Assembly: GCA_017503885.1 (NCBI GenBank)
Contig: JAFVSF010000259.1
Coordinates: 1-11,279 of the forward strand
Origin: Clostridia bacterium
GTDB taxonomy: Bacteria; Bacillota; Clostridia; Christensenellales; Borkfalkiaceae
DNA length: 11,279 nt
Direction of reading: 5' to 3'
Position 1 is the stretch's first letter; the number at the start of each line of letters is the position of its first letter. The notes below the pieces were generated by a model, which worked only from the letters and a program-made list of their open reading frames with translations, was not told the DNA's origin and did no database searches. The position numbers and the translations under genes were made by a program. Below are positions 1 to 7,495 of this stretch, in pieces.

Positions 1-103
1 CTTGTTTAAGTGAGAGTTCTTTAACACCGCCACCCAAAAGCCCACAGCTACAAAGAGACAACGCCATCATGACTATGAGCAAAAAGCTGATAAATTTTTT
101 CAT
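1..103 (-). CDS. small lipoprotein, N-terminal part only (runs off the left edge)
   Basis: The minus strand opens a frame at the ATG at 101-103, preceded by a perfect AGGAGG (111-116, read on the minus strand) seven bases upstream. The 34 visible residues begin MKKFISFLLIVMMALSLCSC and continue with GLLGGG. This is a bacterial lipoprotein signal peptide: basic N-terminus, hydrophobic core, and a lipobox ending LCSC, with Cys20 the likely lipidated residue (Ser at -1; Cys18 is a poorer alternative). The mature protein would start Cys-Gly followed by a glycine-rich linker. It should be exported through Sec and anchored to the outer face of the membrane. Everything downstream lies outside the window, so its function cannot be stated; substrate-binding proteins and surface proteins both begin this way. 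Confidence 0.85.
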   Translation of the reverse strand, partial: MKKFISFLLIVMMALSLCSCGLLGGGVKELSLKQ

Positions 104-171
104 TATCGTTCCTCCTAAAATATTATATGGTTAAATCTTCAGTTTTGACTGGATTTGCCACACTTTATCAT

Positions 172-180
172 ATTATAACA
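172..180 (-). promoter_or_regulatory. extended -10 promoter for the left-edge lipoprotein gene
   Basis: Read on the minus strand this is TGTTATAAT, a perfect TG-N-TATAAT extended -10 element. The -35 region 17 bases further upstream (195-200, TTTATT) is a poor match, which is typical for extended -10 promoters. Transcription would start near 165, leaving a leader of about 60 bases before the ATG at 103. Confidence 0.55.
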
Positions 181-227
181 AATGCAATTTAAAAAATAAA
201 GCGATATCGAAAAATTTGTCGAAAAAT

Positions 228-251
228 GCTAAATTTTTAAAAATTTTTAGC
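228..251 (-). terminator. weak AT-rich terminator after the TtcA-family gene
   Basis: An imperfect inverted repeat with arms GCTAAA and TTTAGC and an AT-only interior lies 12 bases past the stop codon of the minus-strand TtcA-family gene, followed on that strand by ATTTTTC. The stem has only two G-C pairs, so it would be a weak intrinsic terminator, and read-through into the lipoprotein gene is possible. A direct repeat TCGAAAAAT (208-216 and 219-227) lies just beyond it and has no obvious role. Confidence 0.35.
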
Positions 252-263
252 CAAATTTATTTT

Positions 264-1016
264 TTAAACGTCCTCTTGTTCAAAATCTGGCAAGATTTGG
301 TCGTCGAAAAGGTTATTTCTTTCGGGATGAGTTATAGCCCCTAAAACGTTTTCACGAAGTTTTTTATTGTCTTTTTCAAGGTCTTTAAGCACCGATTTAA
401 TATATTCTCTACGGGTATTTTTATCGGCAGGGCAAGGGTTGTGAATAATTGGCTTATCTTTAGTAAACCCAATAATTTCCATTTCTCTTAAATATATCAT
501 TGGGCGAATAACCGTAATCTTTTGTCTGGTTAGCCTTGTAACAGGCGAAAAGGTAGAAAATCTCGCCTCGTAGAAAAGGCACAGAAACATAGTTTCTATA
601 AGGTCGTCTGCGTGATGACCTAAAGCAACTTTGTTACAGCCGAGAGAGGATGCCGCACTGTTTAAAGCACCTCTTCGCATATTGGCACAAAGACTGCAAG
701 GGTTAGATTCCTTTCTAACCTCGAAAACGACCTCGCCGATTTGCGTCTTTTCGACGTGATAATGAACGTCTAACTCTTGACAAACCTTTCTCACTGCGTC
801 TACTTCGTCTTCATCAAGTCCCAAGCCCATATCTACGGTAATTGCGACGAGTTCAAATTTTTTAGGATAAAAACGGCGAAGCCCAGCCAAAGTGTATAAA
901 AGAGCCATACTGTCTTTTCCACCAGAAAGCCCTACGGCAATTTTATCGCCCTCTTCTATCATATTGTATTGGTCTATCGCCCTACGGGTTTTAGACATAA
1001 GTTGTTGTAAATTCAT
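264..1016 (-). CDS. ttcA: TtcA-family tRNA 2-thiocytidine(32) synthetase (PP-loop ATPase)
   Basis: The 250-residue product is an N-type ATP pyrophosphatase of the TtcA/TilS superfamily. Visible motifs are the PP-loop SGGKDS (residues 31-36), a CSLC pair (Cys107, Cys110) followed by MRRGAL, GHHADD (133-138), and a third conserved Cys195 in HNPCPAD. Three cysteines in this arrangement are the known ligand set for the TtcA 4Fe-4S cluster. Family members adenylate and thiolate cytidine 32 in the tRNA anticodon loop, in the cytoplasm. I chose the ATG at 1014-1016 because GGAGA sits just upstream; an in-frame TTG at 1037 would add seven residues encoded by that same ribosome binding site. Closely related PP-loop proteins of uncertain substrate are common in Clostridia, so the family is secure and the exact tRNA target less so. 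Confidence 0.87.
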   Translation of the reverse strand: MNLQQLMSKTRRAIDQYNMIEEGDKIAVGLSGGKDSMALLYTLAGLRRFYPKKFELVAITVDMGLGLDEDEVDAVRKVCQELDVHYHVEKTQIGEVVFEVRKESNPCSLCANMRRGALNSAASSLGCNKVALGHHADDLIETMFLCLFYEARFSTFSPVTRLTRQKITVIRPMIYLREMEIIGFTKDKPIIHNPCPADKNTRREYIKSVLKDLEKDNKKLRENVLGAITHPERNNLFDDQILPDFEQEDV

Positions 1017-1071
1017 AATATCTCCGTTGACAAACAAGTCTATATTTGGTATACTAACAATGTACTAATAT

Positions 1072-1100
1072 ATTTTAAATAAAATTTAAATATATTTCAA
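1072..1100 (-). promoter_or_regulatory. sigma-A type promoter for the TtcA-family gene
   Basis: On the minus strand TTGAAA (1095-1100) and TAAAAT (1072-1077) are separated by exactly 17 bases. Each hexamer is one base from consensus. The predicted start near 1065 gives a leader of about 50 bases. The element lies back to back with the -10 of the plus-strand gene at 1143, so this 126-base gap is a divergent promoter region. Confidence 0.5.
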
Positions 1101-1111
1101 GTAAAGAAAGG

Positions 1112-1117
1112 TATAAT
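1112..1117 (+). promoter_or_regulatory. perfect TATAAT -10 for the PF06695 / giant lipoprotein unit
   Basis: TATAAT lies 25 bases before the ATG at 1143, placing the predicted start near 1124 and leaving a leader of about 19 bases that still contains the ribosome binding site GGAG (1132-1135). No good -35 hexamer is visible 16-18 bases upstream; the region is all A and T. The element is therefore inferred mostly from the -10 and its position. Confidence 0.4.
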
Positions 1118-1142
1118 TTTAAAATTTTTTCGGAGCAGATTT

Positions 1143-1796
1143 ATGACCGAGGTACTTGGCAAATTTTTATTAGACGTTTTCAAAAGCGAATACATAGCAA
1201 CGCTGTTCGTTGCAATGTTTCCTTTAATTGAATTAAAAGGGGCAATTCCTATTGGAACAGGTCTTTTTGGGCTTAAACTTTGGCAAACGGCAGGCATTGC
1301 TTATCTAGGCTCTACCATAGTTTCGATAGCAGTATTTTTCTTGCTTATACCTATTTTCAATCTTTTGAAAAAGATAAGATTTATAAGAAAACTCATAGAG
1401 AAAATCGAGGCTATATTCAATGAAAAGGCTCAAAAGATAGCCCAAAAAACTAATGGTTCTGCTGAAAAAGAGGCAAAGAAGATTATGATGCTCAGCCTTT
1501 TTATCTTCGTAGCAGTGCCTTTCCCAGTAACTGGAGTTTGGACGGGTACTGCAATAGCAGTATTTTTGGGGCTTAAGTTTAAAGAATCGGTTCTTCCTAT
1601 TGCAGTGGGCAATTTAATAGCAGGTAGTATAATAACTTTGCTCACGTTTTTAGTGGGAGAATACGTTGATATCATTATTTACGTGTTGTTTGCAATAGCG
1701 ATTGCAATGCTCGTACTTTTTATAGTAAAAATAGCAACGGCAAAGCCAAAAAACGAGACAACGCCTAAGGACGAGGCCTCCTCCGTTGAAGAATAA
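1143..1796 (+). CDS. PF06695-family small membrane protein (annotated 'small multi-drug export protein', COG2426)
   Basis: This 217-residue integral membrane protein has the family's two signature loops: PLIELKGAIPIG (about 27-38) and AVPFPVTGVWTG (about 124-135). Hydrophobic spans fall near residues 16-38, 46-75, 115-144, 148-172 and 175-198. The two signature loops resemble paired re-entrant segments. A charged, helical cytoplasmic stretch (75-113) links the halves, and the tail is hydrophilic and acidic (ending SSVEE). The 'multi-drug export' label is historical, and no transport substrate can be read from the sequence. GGAG at 1132-1135 supports the start. Only 20 bases, without a terminator, separate it from the giant lipoprotein gene, so the two are probably co-transcribed. 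It could help export or position that protein, but simple co-transcription is equally possible. Confidence 0.85.
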   Translation: MTEVLGKFLLDVFKSEYIATLFVAMFPLIELKGAIPIGTGLFGLKLWQTAGIAYLGSTIVSIAVFFLLIPIFNLLKKIRFIRKLIEKIEAIFNEKAQKIAQKTNGSAEKEAKKIMMLSLFIFVAVPFPVTGVWTGTAIAVFLGLKFKESVLPIAVGNLIAGSIITLLTFLVGEYVDIIIYVLFAIAIAMLVLFIVKIATAKPKNETTPKDEASSVEE

Positions 1797-1816
1797 AAAA
1801 TTTTAAGGAGATTAAA

Positions 1817-4800
1817 ATGAAGAAAAAACTTATCGTTATGCTTTCGTTTATAATGATTTTGTCACTTTTCGTTGTAGCGTGCAAAAAGCCTACAAAAAGT
1901 AGCAAAGACGATAGCGACAAGCAATCTACACAGCAATCGGAAGTTCTCTCTGAAGAGCAATCAGAAGAATCATTTAACGAGAGCGTTTCTATTTCAAACG
2001 GAGCAACGTCAGAGGTAGAGAGCGAAATCGAATCTGAAACGGCTTCGGAAAATACAAGCGAGGTAGAGAGTGAAATCGAATCTACAACTGGTTCAGAGGT
2101 AGAAAGTGAAATCGACTCTACGCCAAGTTCAGAGGTAGAGAGTGAAATCGACTCTACGCCAAGTTCAGAGGTAGAAAGCGAAATCGAATCCGAAACTACA
2201 TCGGAGGTAGAAAGCGAATCTGAAACTACTACCGAGAGCGAATCAAATAGTGAGTCAGGTGGAAACGAAGATCCTGAAGAGGAATATATTACCGTTAGTT
2301 TGACATATCAATACGCAGACGGTACTAGAGATTGGCATGGACAAAGGCAAGTTTTAAAGGGCTTAGGTTATGAGGATGTTATTAGAGCATACTGCCCAGA
2401 AGGAACTCACGATCGCTTTATCAATGACTTGAAAGACTTTTTAGTTGAAGGGAGTTCTGTACTTGGTGGAAATTGGACTCTTCAAGAGGACTGCCAAGTA
2501 GAGTTAGTGTTGAAGACGCTCAGATTTAGGGATAATATAAGCGACGTTGGTTTACGAATAGTAAATGAAGAAGGAGAAGTTTTACTTCAGGACGTAACTC
2601 GTATATTGAAATATACTACGGTTAGATACGTACTTAAAGAAAAATTCTTATTTACTGAAGAAGAATTGTCTTACGTAACTGATATGTATATCGATTTGTA
2701 TACTGAAACTGAAGACTGTGATTTTTCTTCTAACCTTATTACTGATTGCGTGCTTAATCTTGTAGTAAGTCAACCTATTACAAACTTAATAGAAACTACA
2801 ATGATTGTAAAAGATGCGAACGGAAACGTGGTTTATAACGAAAGTATGACTGCAAAAAGGAGTGCAACCGTTCAAAGTTTACTTTTAAACTATTACCGTA
2901 TTTACGATGAATATTTCCGTTATTTTGAGCAGTTTACCGTAAATGGGAAAGTGGTAGGCGAGCATTATCAAATATATGAAAAAAACTGTGTTGTCGTAGT
3001 TTTACTCAATACGGTACTTGTAGAAGAATGCGAGGTAAAACTTGTAGTTAAAAACTACGATGGTAGCGTTATATTTGACAGAAGTTTAACGGGCGAAATA
3101 GGATTAACCATAGAAGAATGGGTAGTTGAAATCTTTAATGTTAACGAAATAGTTTACGGCAAAATAGACGTTATAAGTTTTAATGGTAACGTTACCCCTT
3201 ACCATACGCAAATTGACGAAAACGGAACTATCGAAATAGTGCTTTTAAACAACGAAACCGTAGAAGTTAACCTTATTATAAAAGATTGCGACGGCAACGT
3301 GATTGTTGATAGAACGTTAACTAGAGAAAGAGGTTTAAACGTAGAAGATTGGCTTATAGACGTATTTGGCGTTCAAAATATTATCTACGGCAAGATAGAT
3401 ACCTTAAGATTTAACGGCGAACTCGTAAACACTGGTGCAGAGGTTTATACTGACGGAACGATTGAAATTACTCTTATTGAGGGTTTAGACATTGCTACCG
3501 TAACATATCAACTTAACGTTAATGGCGCTGACACGGTTGCAATGAGCCTTGAATTGCCTGTAGGAACTAGTATAATCGACGTTCTTTTAGCAATTTCTGA
3601 AGGCGACGAGTCAATTTTACAGATGGTTTACGACGTTCAAGTTGACGGTGAGCCTGTTGATAATACGTGGGTGCTTAACGGAGATTGCCATATAGTCGTA
3701 TATTTGCAATTTGAAATGCCACCTTTTGGCTTATGTAACGTTTCTCTTATAGGTGACGATACCGACGGAAACAAGATGTACGATATGCACCAACAAGTTG
3801 AGCAAAACACGTTGGTAATCAACGCTTTAACAGATGTTTTTGGTTTTAGCCAAGAAGATATTGAAAAAATAGTAACTATTACCTTAAACGGCGAGGCAGT
3901 TGATATTTACAACACGCAAATTGTAGAAGATTGCACGATAGAAGTTACAATAACTAACGTCAGTGGTGGCGACGAAGCATATATACCTGTTAGGGTTGAA
4001 GTTCGCCAAGGCGAAAGTGTAGAAACTGACTACGTTACGATGTATAGCGAAACCATTTCTTTGGAAGAAATTATCAAAATTATTTTTGGTCGTTCATACG
4101 AAGAATTGGCAAAAGAGGGTACGTTCTATTTAAATTATGAAGAAGAATTAAGTGCAGACTCTATTATTTACGCTGGTCAAACGGTAATCTACGTAATAGG
4201 TGGCGTAACGGAAGATTTTATAAACGTTACCATTAACGGAGAATCAATACAAGTGCCATACGGCACAACGGTTGGAACTGTTTTCGCCGAAGTAGACTTA
4301 AGCATGGTGAGAATTTTAGTAAACGGCGAAGAAGTTGGTCTTGATAGAGAACTTTGCGATGGCGACTACGTATCTTTAGTGCCTATTGGCGATATGGATA
4401 GACATAACGTTTGGTTTGACGTAGACGAAGACGGCGATTTTGACGGACTTGACCAATTCTTTGTACCAAGAGATACCGCTCTTGAGGCATTTATAAACGA
4501 TTGGGCATCTACTTTGTGGCAATTAAGTTATAACGAGGCTATAAGTCAAGGTTACTTTACGGTTAACGGAATCGAAGTAGATAGATATTACGTTTTATCG
4601 CCAGAAGACCAAGTGGTTTTCGTTCGTAACGAAGTAGGTGGAGGTTGCAACCATAATTTTGATAGCGAAGGCTACTGCCCAGACTGTGGTTTTTGGTGTT
4701 ATCACGATACTAACGCGGCAAACGTTCCTTGTGGTATTTGTGGCAATATCATTATAAGGCGTGTACGAGTAGACATATATTTGTTCTATGCAGACGTTTA

Positions 4801-7294
4801 TGAAGACGGTTCATATAGCCTTTATTATAAACAATCCTTGTTTTATAGAGAATTGCGTTATAACGAAAATGTAACCACGCAAGATGCCGTTATAGAAAGT
4901 TTAGGTCATGATTTTGGTCCTGACGAGCAAGGCACTGTTCGTGTTTGGTATAGAAACGGCGAAGTTATTAACGGAGAAGAATACGTAGAAAACGGCGACG
5001 TAATAATGGGTATTCCAGAAAACGTACAAAATCTTCCGTTTACCGTAAAAATTGAGGTTGAAGATAAAGAAAGCGTAGAATACACTTTCACTTACCCTAT
5101 TTCTATTCAAAGAATTTACGAAAGATATTTTGCAGACTACGGCGAATTAAATCTCGACTATTACAATGTATATCTTTCTGATGAACACGGTCAAAGTATT
5201 TATGAAGATTTAATTTGGGAAAACGTTTCCATTAGATTAACTTTTACAACTACTGACGTTAGTTTTAAAGTTATAGGCGAAAATGGTATTAGCGAAGGAG
5301 AAAGGTTTTCTTTTAGAGCAGACCAAAAGCCTACTTTAGCAGAATTTTTAAGCGAAATAGGTATTAGCGAAAGAGAATATTATATTTATAACTATTCAAA
5401 TTTAATTGACGTTGAAAACGCTGGTACTGATTATTATGATTTAACGGCTATTAAAAAGAGTATTGTAGCAACTGAGTTTACAGTAAACGTAACGTACTAT
5501 AACGAAAATGGCGACGAGTTTAAGGGTAATTTAGTTCTTAACGAGCCTATAACCTTAGAAACTCTTTGGAATATGGAACTCGGCAACGAAGAAACAGGTC
5601 ATTTCCATATTGGTTGGGCAAGAGAGAATATTTATCAAGTAAACGGAGTTAGGTATAACTTTGTAAGTACTGGCGATCCATCATACGTATTTATCTATAA
5701 CGATGCAGACGTGGTTGTAAAGATGGGCTATTATATTTCGTTAGAGGCAAATGGCGAGAGCCAGGAAGCCGTTTTTGAAGAAAGATTAACGGGTGAAGAA
5801 ATTATAGTTGCTTTCGGTTTAGATATCGACATAAACGACTACATTGTAGAAGTTTCTAGCAGTATTTATGATACCGAAATGTTCTTAAATGAAAAATTCC
5901 CTCAAGACGAATCTAGAAGTACCCACATTTATCTTAGAAAGGGAAGAGTTCACGTTGATATCTATTACAGTGACAGTTTAGGTGGTTGGTATAGTGACAA
6001 TTACGAAGCAGAAGGCAGAATGCCAATAAGCCAAATTATTTCTGAAGAAACGTTTAATAGTTGCGATTGGTATTTGTATGAAGTAAACGAATATGGCGAT
6101 AGATTAGATAAAATTTCTTTAACTGATTATAATTTCGTATTAGAATTTAATAAAAATAATTGCGACTATTGGGGAATGACTAAATATCACCTTGAAGGTG
6201 AATCAAAATATTTCAGTGTTCTTCTTTATATCGACGACGAATGGATTGGCGAACAAACTTTTGCTAAAGCAGAAGGTCTTACTTTTGGTCAAATCTTAGC
6301 AACCTTTGGCGATTATAAGTATAGCGATTATACGTGGAATTTCTATGGCGATAGCAGTTATTTAGAGGAAAATACGGTTATAACCAGTAGAATAGAGGCT
6401 TCTGGCTATGATAATAGACCTAGATTCACTCTTTACGTTGACAATGACGTATACGTTATTTACCACACCAAAGATATGACCTTAGGCGAGATAATCGACG
6501 CTGTAAACGCAGAGTACGGCGTTAGTATCAATTACGACGATTATATTTGGGAGTATGACACTACTTTAGAATATATCGTTGCAGGCGAAGGACGTTGGGG
6601 CGAGCTTCGTGCTAACACCTTGACTTACGTACAGGTTAACTTCTACGCAGGTACTATGCCAGCGTTTTTTGAAGATGGCGAAACGAGCAGTCGCACTTAC
6701 CAAATAGATGATGAATGGATAACTCCTACTAGGTTTGAAACGTACGAGTATAATGGTCTTGCAAAACATACGGGCAGATGGATATATTGCGATGATAAAT
6801 CGGAAGCCGAACAAGAGATTATAATTACTTCAGTAGAAGAATTATTTGCTCTTAAAAAATACTCCGTAGAACTTCACGCTGAATTTGAACTTGACTACAA
6901 CGCGCTTAACGGAACTTACGTTGTTGACCCTAGTCGAATAATAATCTTTGAAGACGGTCGTTTAAGAGCTTACGATAGTTATGGCAATCAAGAATACGAT
7001 GGCGCTTATAGTGTAAACTATAGTTGGCGTATAGAATTTATTTACGAAAACGGTTACGTAGAAAGCTCTATGTTAAACGAATATACTAAGGTTGACGAAG
7101 GTGAAGTATATATTCTCGTAATAGATCCTATGCATTATATAAGTTACTACTACAGTTTAGAAGAGTATATGGAGTATGCTCAATATTACGACGTAGTATC
7201 TTGTAAAACCGTTTTGGGCGAAAGCGTTGACGAAATAACTTTAGGTAACGTTTACGTGGTTGAAATGCAAGAAAAAATGATAGAGGAATGGTAA
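1817..7294 (+). CDS. giant multi-module surface lipoprotein, 1825 residues, function unknown
   Basis: A strong AAGGAG (1805-1810) precedes the ATG. Residues 1-22 are a lipoprotein signal peptide ending in lipobox VVAC (lipidated Cys22). Residues about 30-156 form a Ser/Glu/Thr-rich acidic stalk with 12-residue repeats. About 18 degenerate modules of 60-93 residues follow (roughly 158-1615). Each has a Val-rich strand pair, a short helix ('T-L-E-E-I-I' type), an 'x-x-N-G-E-x-V' strand and a closing 'D-x-x-I-E-V-x-L' strand, which resembles a beta-grasp (ThiS/SLBB-like) pattern. A DxDxDG loop (868-879) and a six-Cys knuckle (944-975) interrupt the series. Residues 1616-1825 are a different domain containing LNGTYVVD (1697-1704) and lipocalin-like strands. 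I see no catalytic motif, LPXTG motif or S-layer homology domain. The protein should sit on the outer membrane face. Adhesion, ligand binding or scaffolding is inference only. The frame is intact throughout. Confidence 0.9.
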   Translation: MKKKLIVMLSFIMILSLFVVACKKPTKSSKDDSDKQSTQQSEVLSEEQSEESFNESVSISNGATSEVESEIESETASENTSEVESEIESTTGSEVESEIDSTPSSEVESEIDSTPSSEVESEIESETTSEVESESETTTESESNSESGGNEDPEEEYITVSLTYQYADGTRDWHGQRQVLKGLGYEDVIRAYCPEGTHDRFINDLKDFLVEGSSVLGGNWTLQEDCQVELVLKTLRFRDNISDVGLRIVNEEGEVLLQDVTRILKYTTVRYVLKEKFLFTEEELSYVTDMYIDLYTETEDCDFSSNLITDCVLNLVVSQPITNLIETTMIVKDANGNVVYNESMTAKRSATVQSLLLNYYRIYDEYFRYFEQFTVNGKVVGEHYQIYEKNCVVVVLLNTVLVEECEVKLVVKNYDGSVIFDRSLTGEIGLTIEEWVVEIFNVNEIVYGKIDVISFNGNVTPYHTQIDENGTIEIVLLNNETVEVNLIIKDCDGNVIVDRTLTRERGLNVEDWLIDVFGVQNIIYGKIDTLRFNGELVNTGAEVYTDGTIEITLIEGLDIATVTYQLNVNGADTVAMSLELPVGTSIIDVLLAISEGDESILQMVYDVQVDGEPVDNTWVLNGDCHIVVYLQFEMPPFGLCNVSLIGDDTDGNKMYDMHQQVEQNTLVINALTDVFGFSQEDIEKIVTITLNGEAVDIYNTQIVEDCTIEVTITNVSGGDEAYIPVRVEVRQGESVETDYVTMYSETISLEEIIKIIFGRSYEELAKEGTFYLNYEEELSADSIIYAGQTVIYVIGGVTEDFINVTINGESIQVPYGTTVGTVFAEVDLSMVRILVNGEEVGLDRELCDGDYVSLVPIGDMDRHNVWFDVDEDGDFDGLDQFFVPRDTALEAFINDWASTLWQLSYNEAISQGYFTVNGIEVDRYYVLSPEDQVVFVRNEVGGGCNHNFDSEGYCPDCGFWCYHDTNAANVPCGICGNIIIRRVRVDIYLFYADVYEDGSYSLYYKQSLFYRELRYNENVTTQDAVIESLGHDFGPDEQGTVRVWYRNGEVINGEEYVENGDVIMGIPENVQNLPFTVKIEVEDKESVEYTFTYPISIQRIYERYFADYGELNLDYYNVYLSDEHGQSIYEDLIWENVSIRLTFTTTDVSFKVIGENGISEGERFSFRADQKPTLAEFLSEIGISEREYYIYNYSNLIDVENAGTDYYDLTAIKKSIVATEFTVNVTYYNENGDEFKGNLVLNEPITLETLWNMELGNEETGHFHIGWARENIYQVNGVRYNFVSTGDPSYVFIYNDADVVVKMGYYISLEANGESQEAVFEERLTGEEIIVAFGLDIDINDYIVEVSSSIYDTEMFLNEKFPQDESRSTHIYLRKGRVHVDIYYSDSLGGWYSDNYEAEGRMPISQIISEETFNSCDWYLYEVNEYGDRLDKISLTDYNFVLEFNKNNCDYWGMTKYHLEGESKYFSVLLYIDDEWIGEQTFAKAEGLTFGQILATFGDYKYSDYTWNFYGDSSYLEENTVITSRIEASGYDNRPRFTLYVDNDVYVIYHTKDMTLGEIIDAVNAEYGVSINYDDYIWEYDTTLEYIVAGEGRWGELRANTLTYVQVNFYAGTMPAFFEDGETSSRTYQIDDEWITPTRFETYEYNGLAKHTGRWIYCDDKSEAEQEIIITSVEELFALKKYSVELHAEFELDYNALNGTYVVDPSRIIIFEDGRLRAYDSYGNQEYDGAYSVNYSWRIEFIYENGYVESSMLNEYTKVDEGEVYILVIDPMHYISYYYSLEEYMEYAQYYDVVSCKTVLGESVDEITLGNVYVVEMQEKMIEEW
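2009..2230 (+). repeat. in-frame 36-bp tandem repeats encoding the Ser/Glu stalk
   Basis: Five near-identical 36-bp units occur at 2009-2044, 2057-2092, 2093-2128, 2129-2164 and 2165-2200, with a partial sixth to 2230. A 12-bp insert follows the first unit. Each unit encodes 12 residues of the pattern S-E-V-E-S-E-I-(D/E)-S-T-P-S. Units 3 and 4 differ at a single base, implying recent duplication, and copy number is expected to vary between strains. The product is an acidic spacer that would hold the downstream modules away from the membrane. Confidence 0.95.
3029..3499 (+). repeat. two adjacent, clearly homologous lipoprotein modules (residues 405-561)
   Basis: Residues 405-483 and 484-561 are the most alike neighbours in the repeat series. 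Both share E-V-x-L-x-x-K-x-x-D-G-x-V-I-x-D-R-x-L-T, then G-L-x-x-E-x-W, then Y-G-K-I-D-x-x-x-F-N-G and T-I-E-I-x-L in the same order and spacing. By eye nearly half the positions are identical. They define the module consensus and show that the array grew by tandem duplication followed by divergence. Confidence 0.85.
4418..4453 (+). other. EF-hand-like calcium loop within the giant lipoprotein
   Basis: Residues 868-879 read DVDEDGDFDGLD. This places Asp at loop positions 1, 3, 5 and 9, Gly at 6, a hydrophobic Phe at 8 and an acidic Asp at 12, as in EF-hand and dockerin-type calcium loops. The flanking helices of a true EF-hand are not obvious, so calcium binding is inferred from the loop alone. 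Confidence 0.5.
4646..4744 (+). other. six-cysteine zinc-knuckle-like segment inside the giant lipoprotein
   Basis: Residues 944-975 contain Cys944, Cys954, Cys957, Cys961, Cys972 and Cys975, with His946 and His963. C-P-D-C-G and C-G-I-C-G are two CxxC knuckles of the kind that pair into a zinc ribbon. Similar 'C-x-H-x-F-x-x-x-G-x-C-x-x-C-G' cassettes are frequent in large extracellular proteins of Clostridia. The segment sits near the middle of the module array, between the modules ending near 942 and starting near 980, and may act as a rigid joint. Confidence 0.6.
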
Positions 7295-7322
7295 TTTAAT
7301 AAAACCATATCATAAAAGAGAG

Positions 7323-7349
7323 GGGTGCAACTTCGGTTGCACCCTTTTT
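7323..7349 (+). terminator. strong intrinsic terminator with TTCG tetraloop
   Basis: Perfect 9-bp arms GGGTGCAAC (7323-7331) and GTTGCACCC (7336-7344) enclose a TTCG loop and are followed by five T residues. The hairpin lies 28 bases after the giant lipoprotein stop and separates that unit from the next operon. Confidence 0.95.
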
Positions 7350-7403
7350 AATTAAAAAGCAAGTCGGTTTTATAAAAAATAAGCAAAAAATTTAAGGTCT
7401 TTA

Positions 7404-7433
7404 TTGACAAATAGTACTTTTTTATATTACAAT
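7404..7433 (+). promoter_or_regulatory. upstream promoter of the four-gene operon
   Basis: A consensus TTGACA (7404-7409) is followed after 18 bases by TACAAT (7428-7433), one base from consensus. The predicted start is near 7440, about 55 bases before the first gene. Confidence 0.6.
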
Positions 7434-7437
7434 ATAA

Positions 7438-7466
7438 TTAATATAAGTATTAGCGTGAGGTATAAT
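7438..7466 (+). promoter_or_regulatory. second, closer promoter candidate of the four-gene operon
   Basis: A perfect TATAAT (7461-7466) lies 17 bases after TTAATA (7438-7443), a weaker -35. An inverted repeat AGTATT (7446-7451) / AATACT (7464-7469) spans this -10 and could be an operator or a transcript hairpin. The two promoters would be used in tandem. Confidence 0.4.
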
Positions 7467-7495
7467 ACTCTACTTTAGGCAAAACGGAGGAATTT

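Noticed and set aside
1017..1037. Longer TtcA-family protein starting at a TTG at 1037
   Set aside because: The extra seven codons would cover the GGAGA ribosome binding site of the ATG at 1016, and the family does not need them.
2009..2230. 36-bp direct repeats of CRISPR-like unit length
   Set aside because: The units are contiguous with no unique spacers, stay in frame and encode a 12-residue peptide repeat inside an intact gene.
7438..7469. Riboswitch upstream of the cytidylate kinase-like gene
   Set aside because: Only a short 6-bp inverted repeat is visible; no conserved aptamer core or alternative terminator is present.
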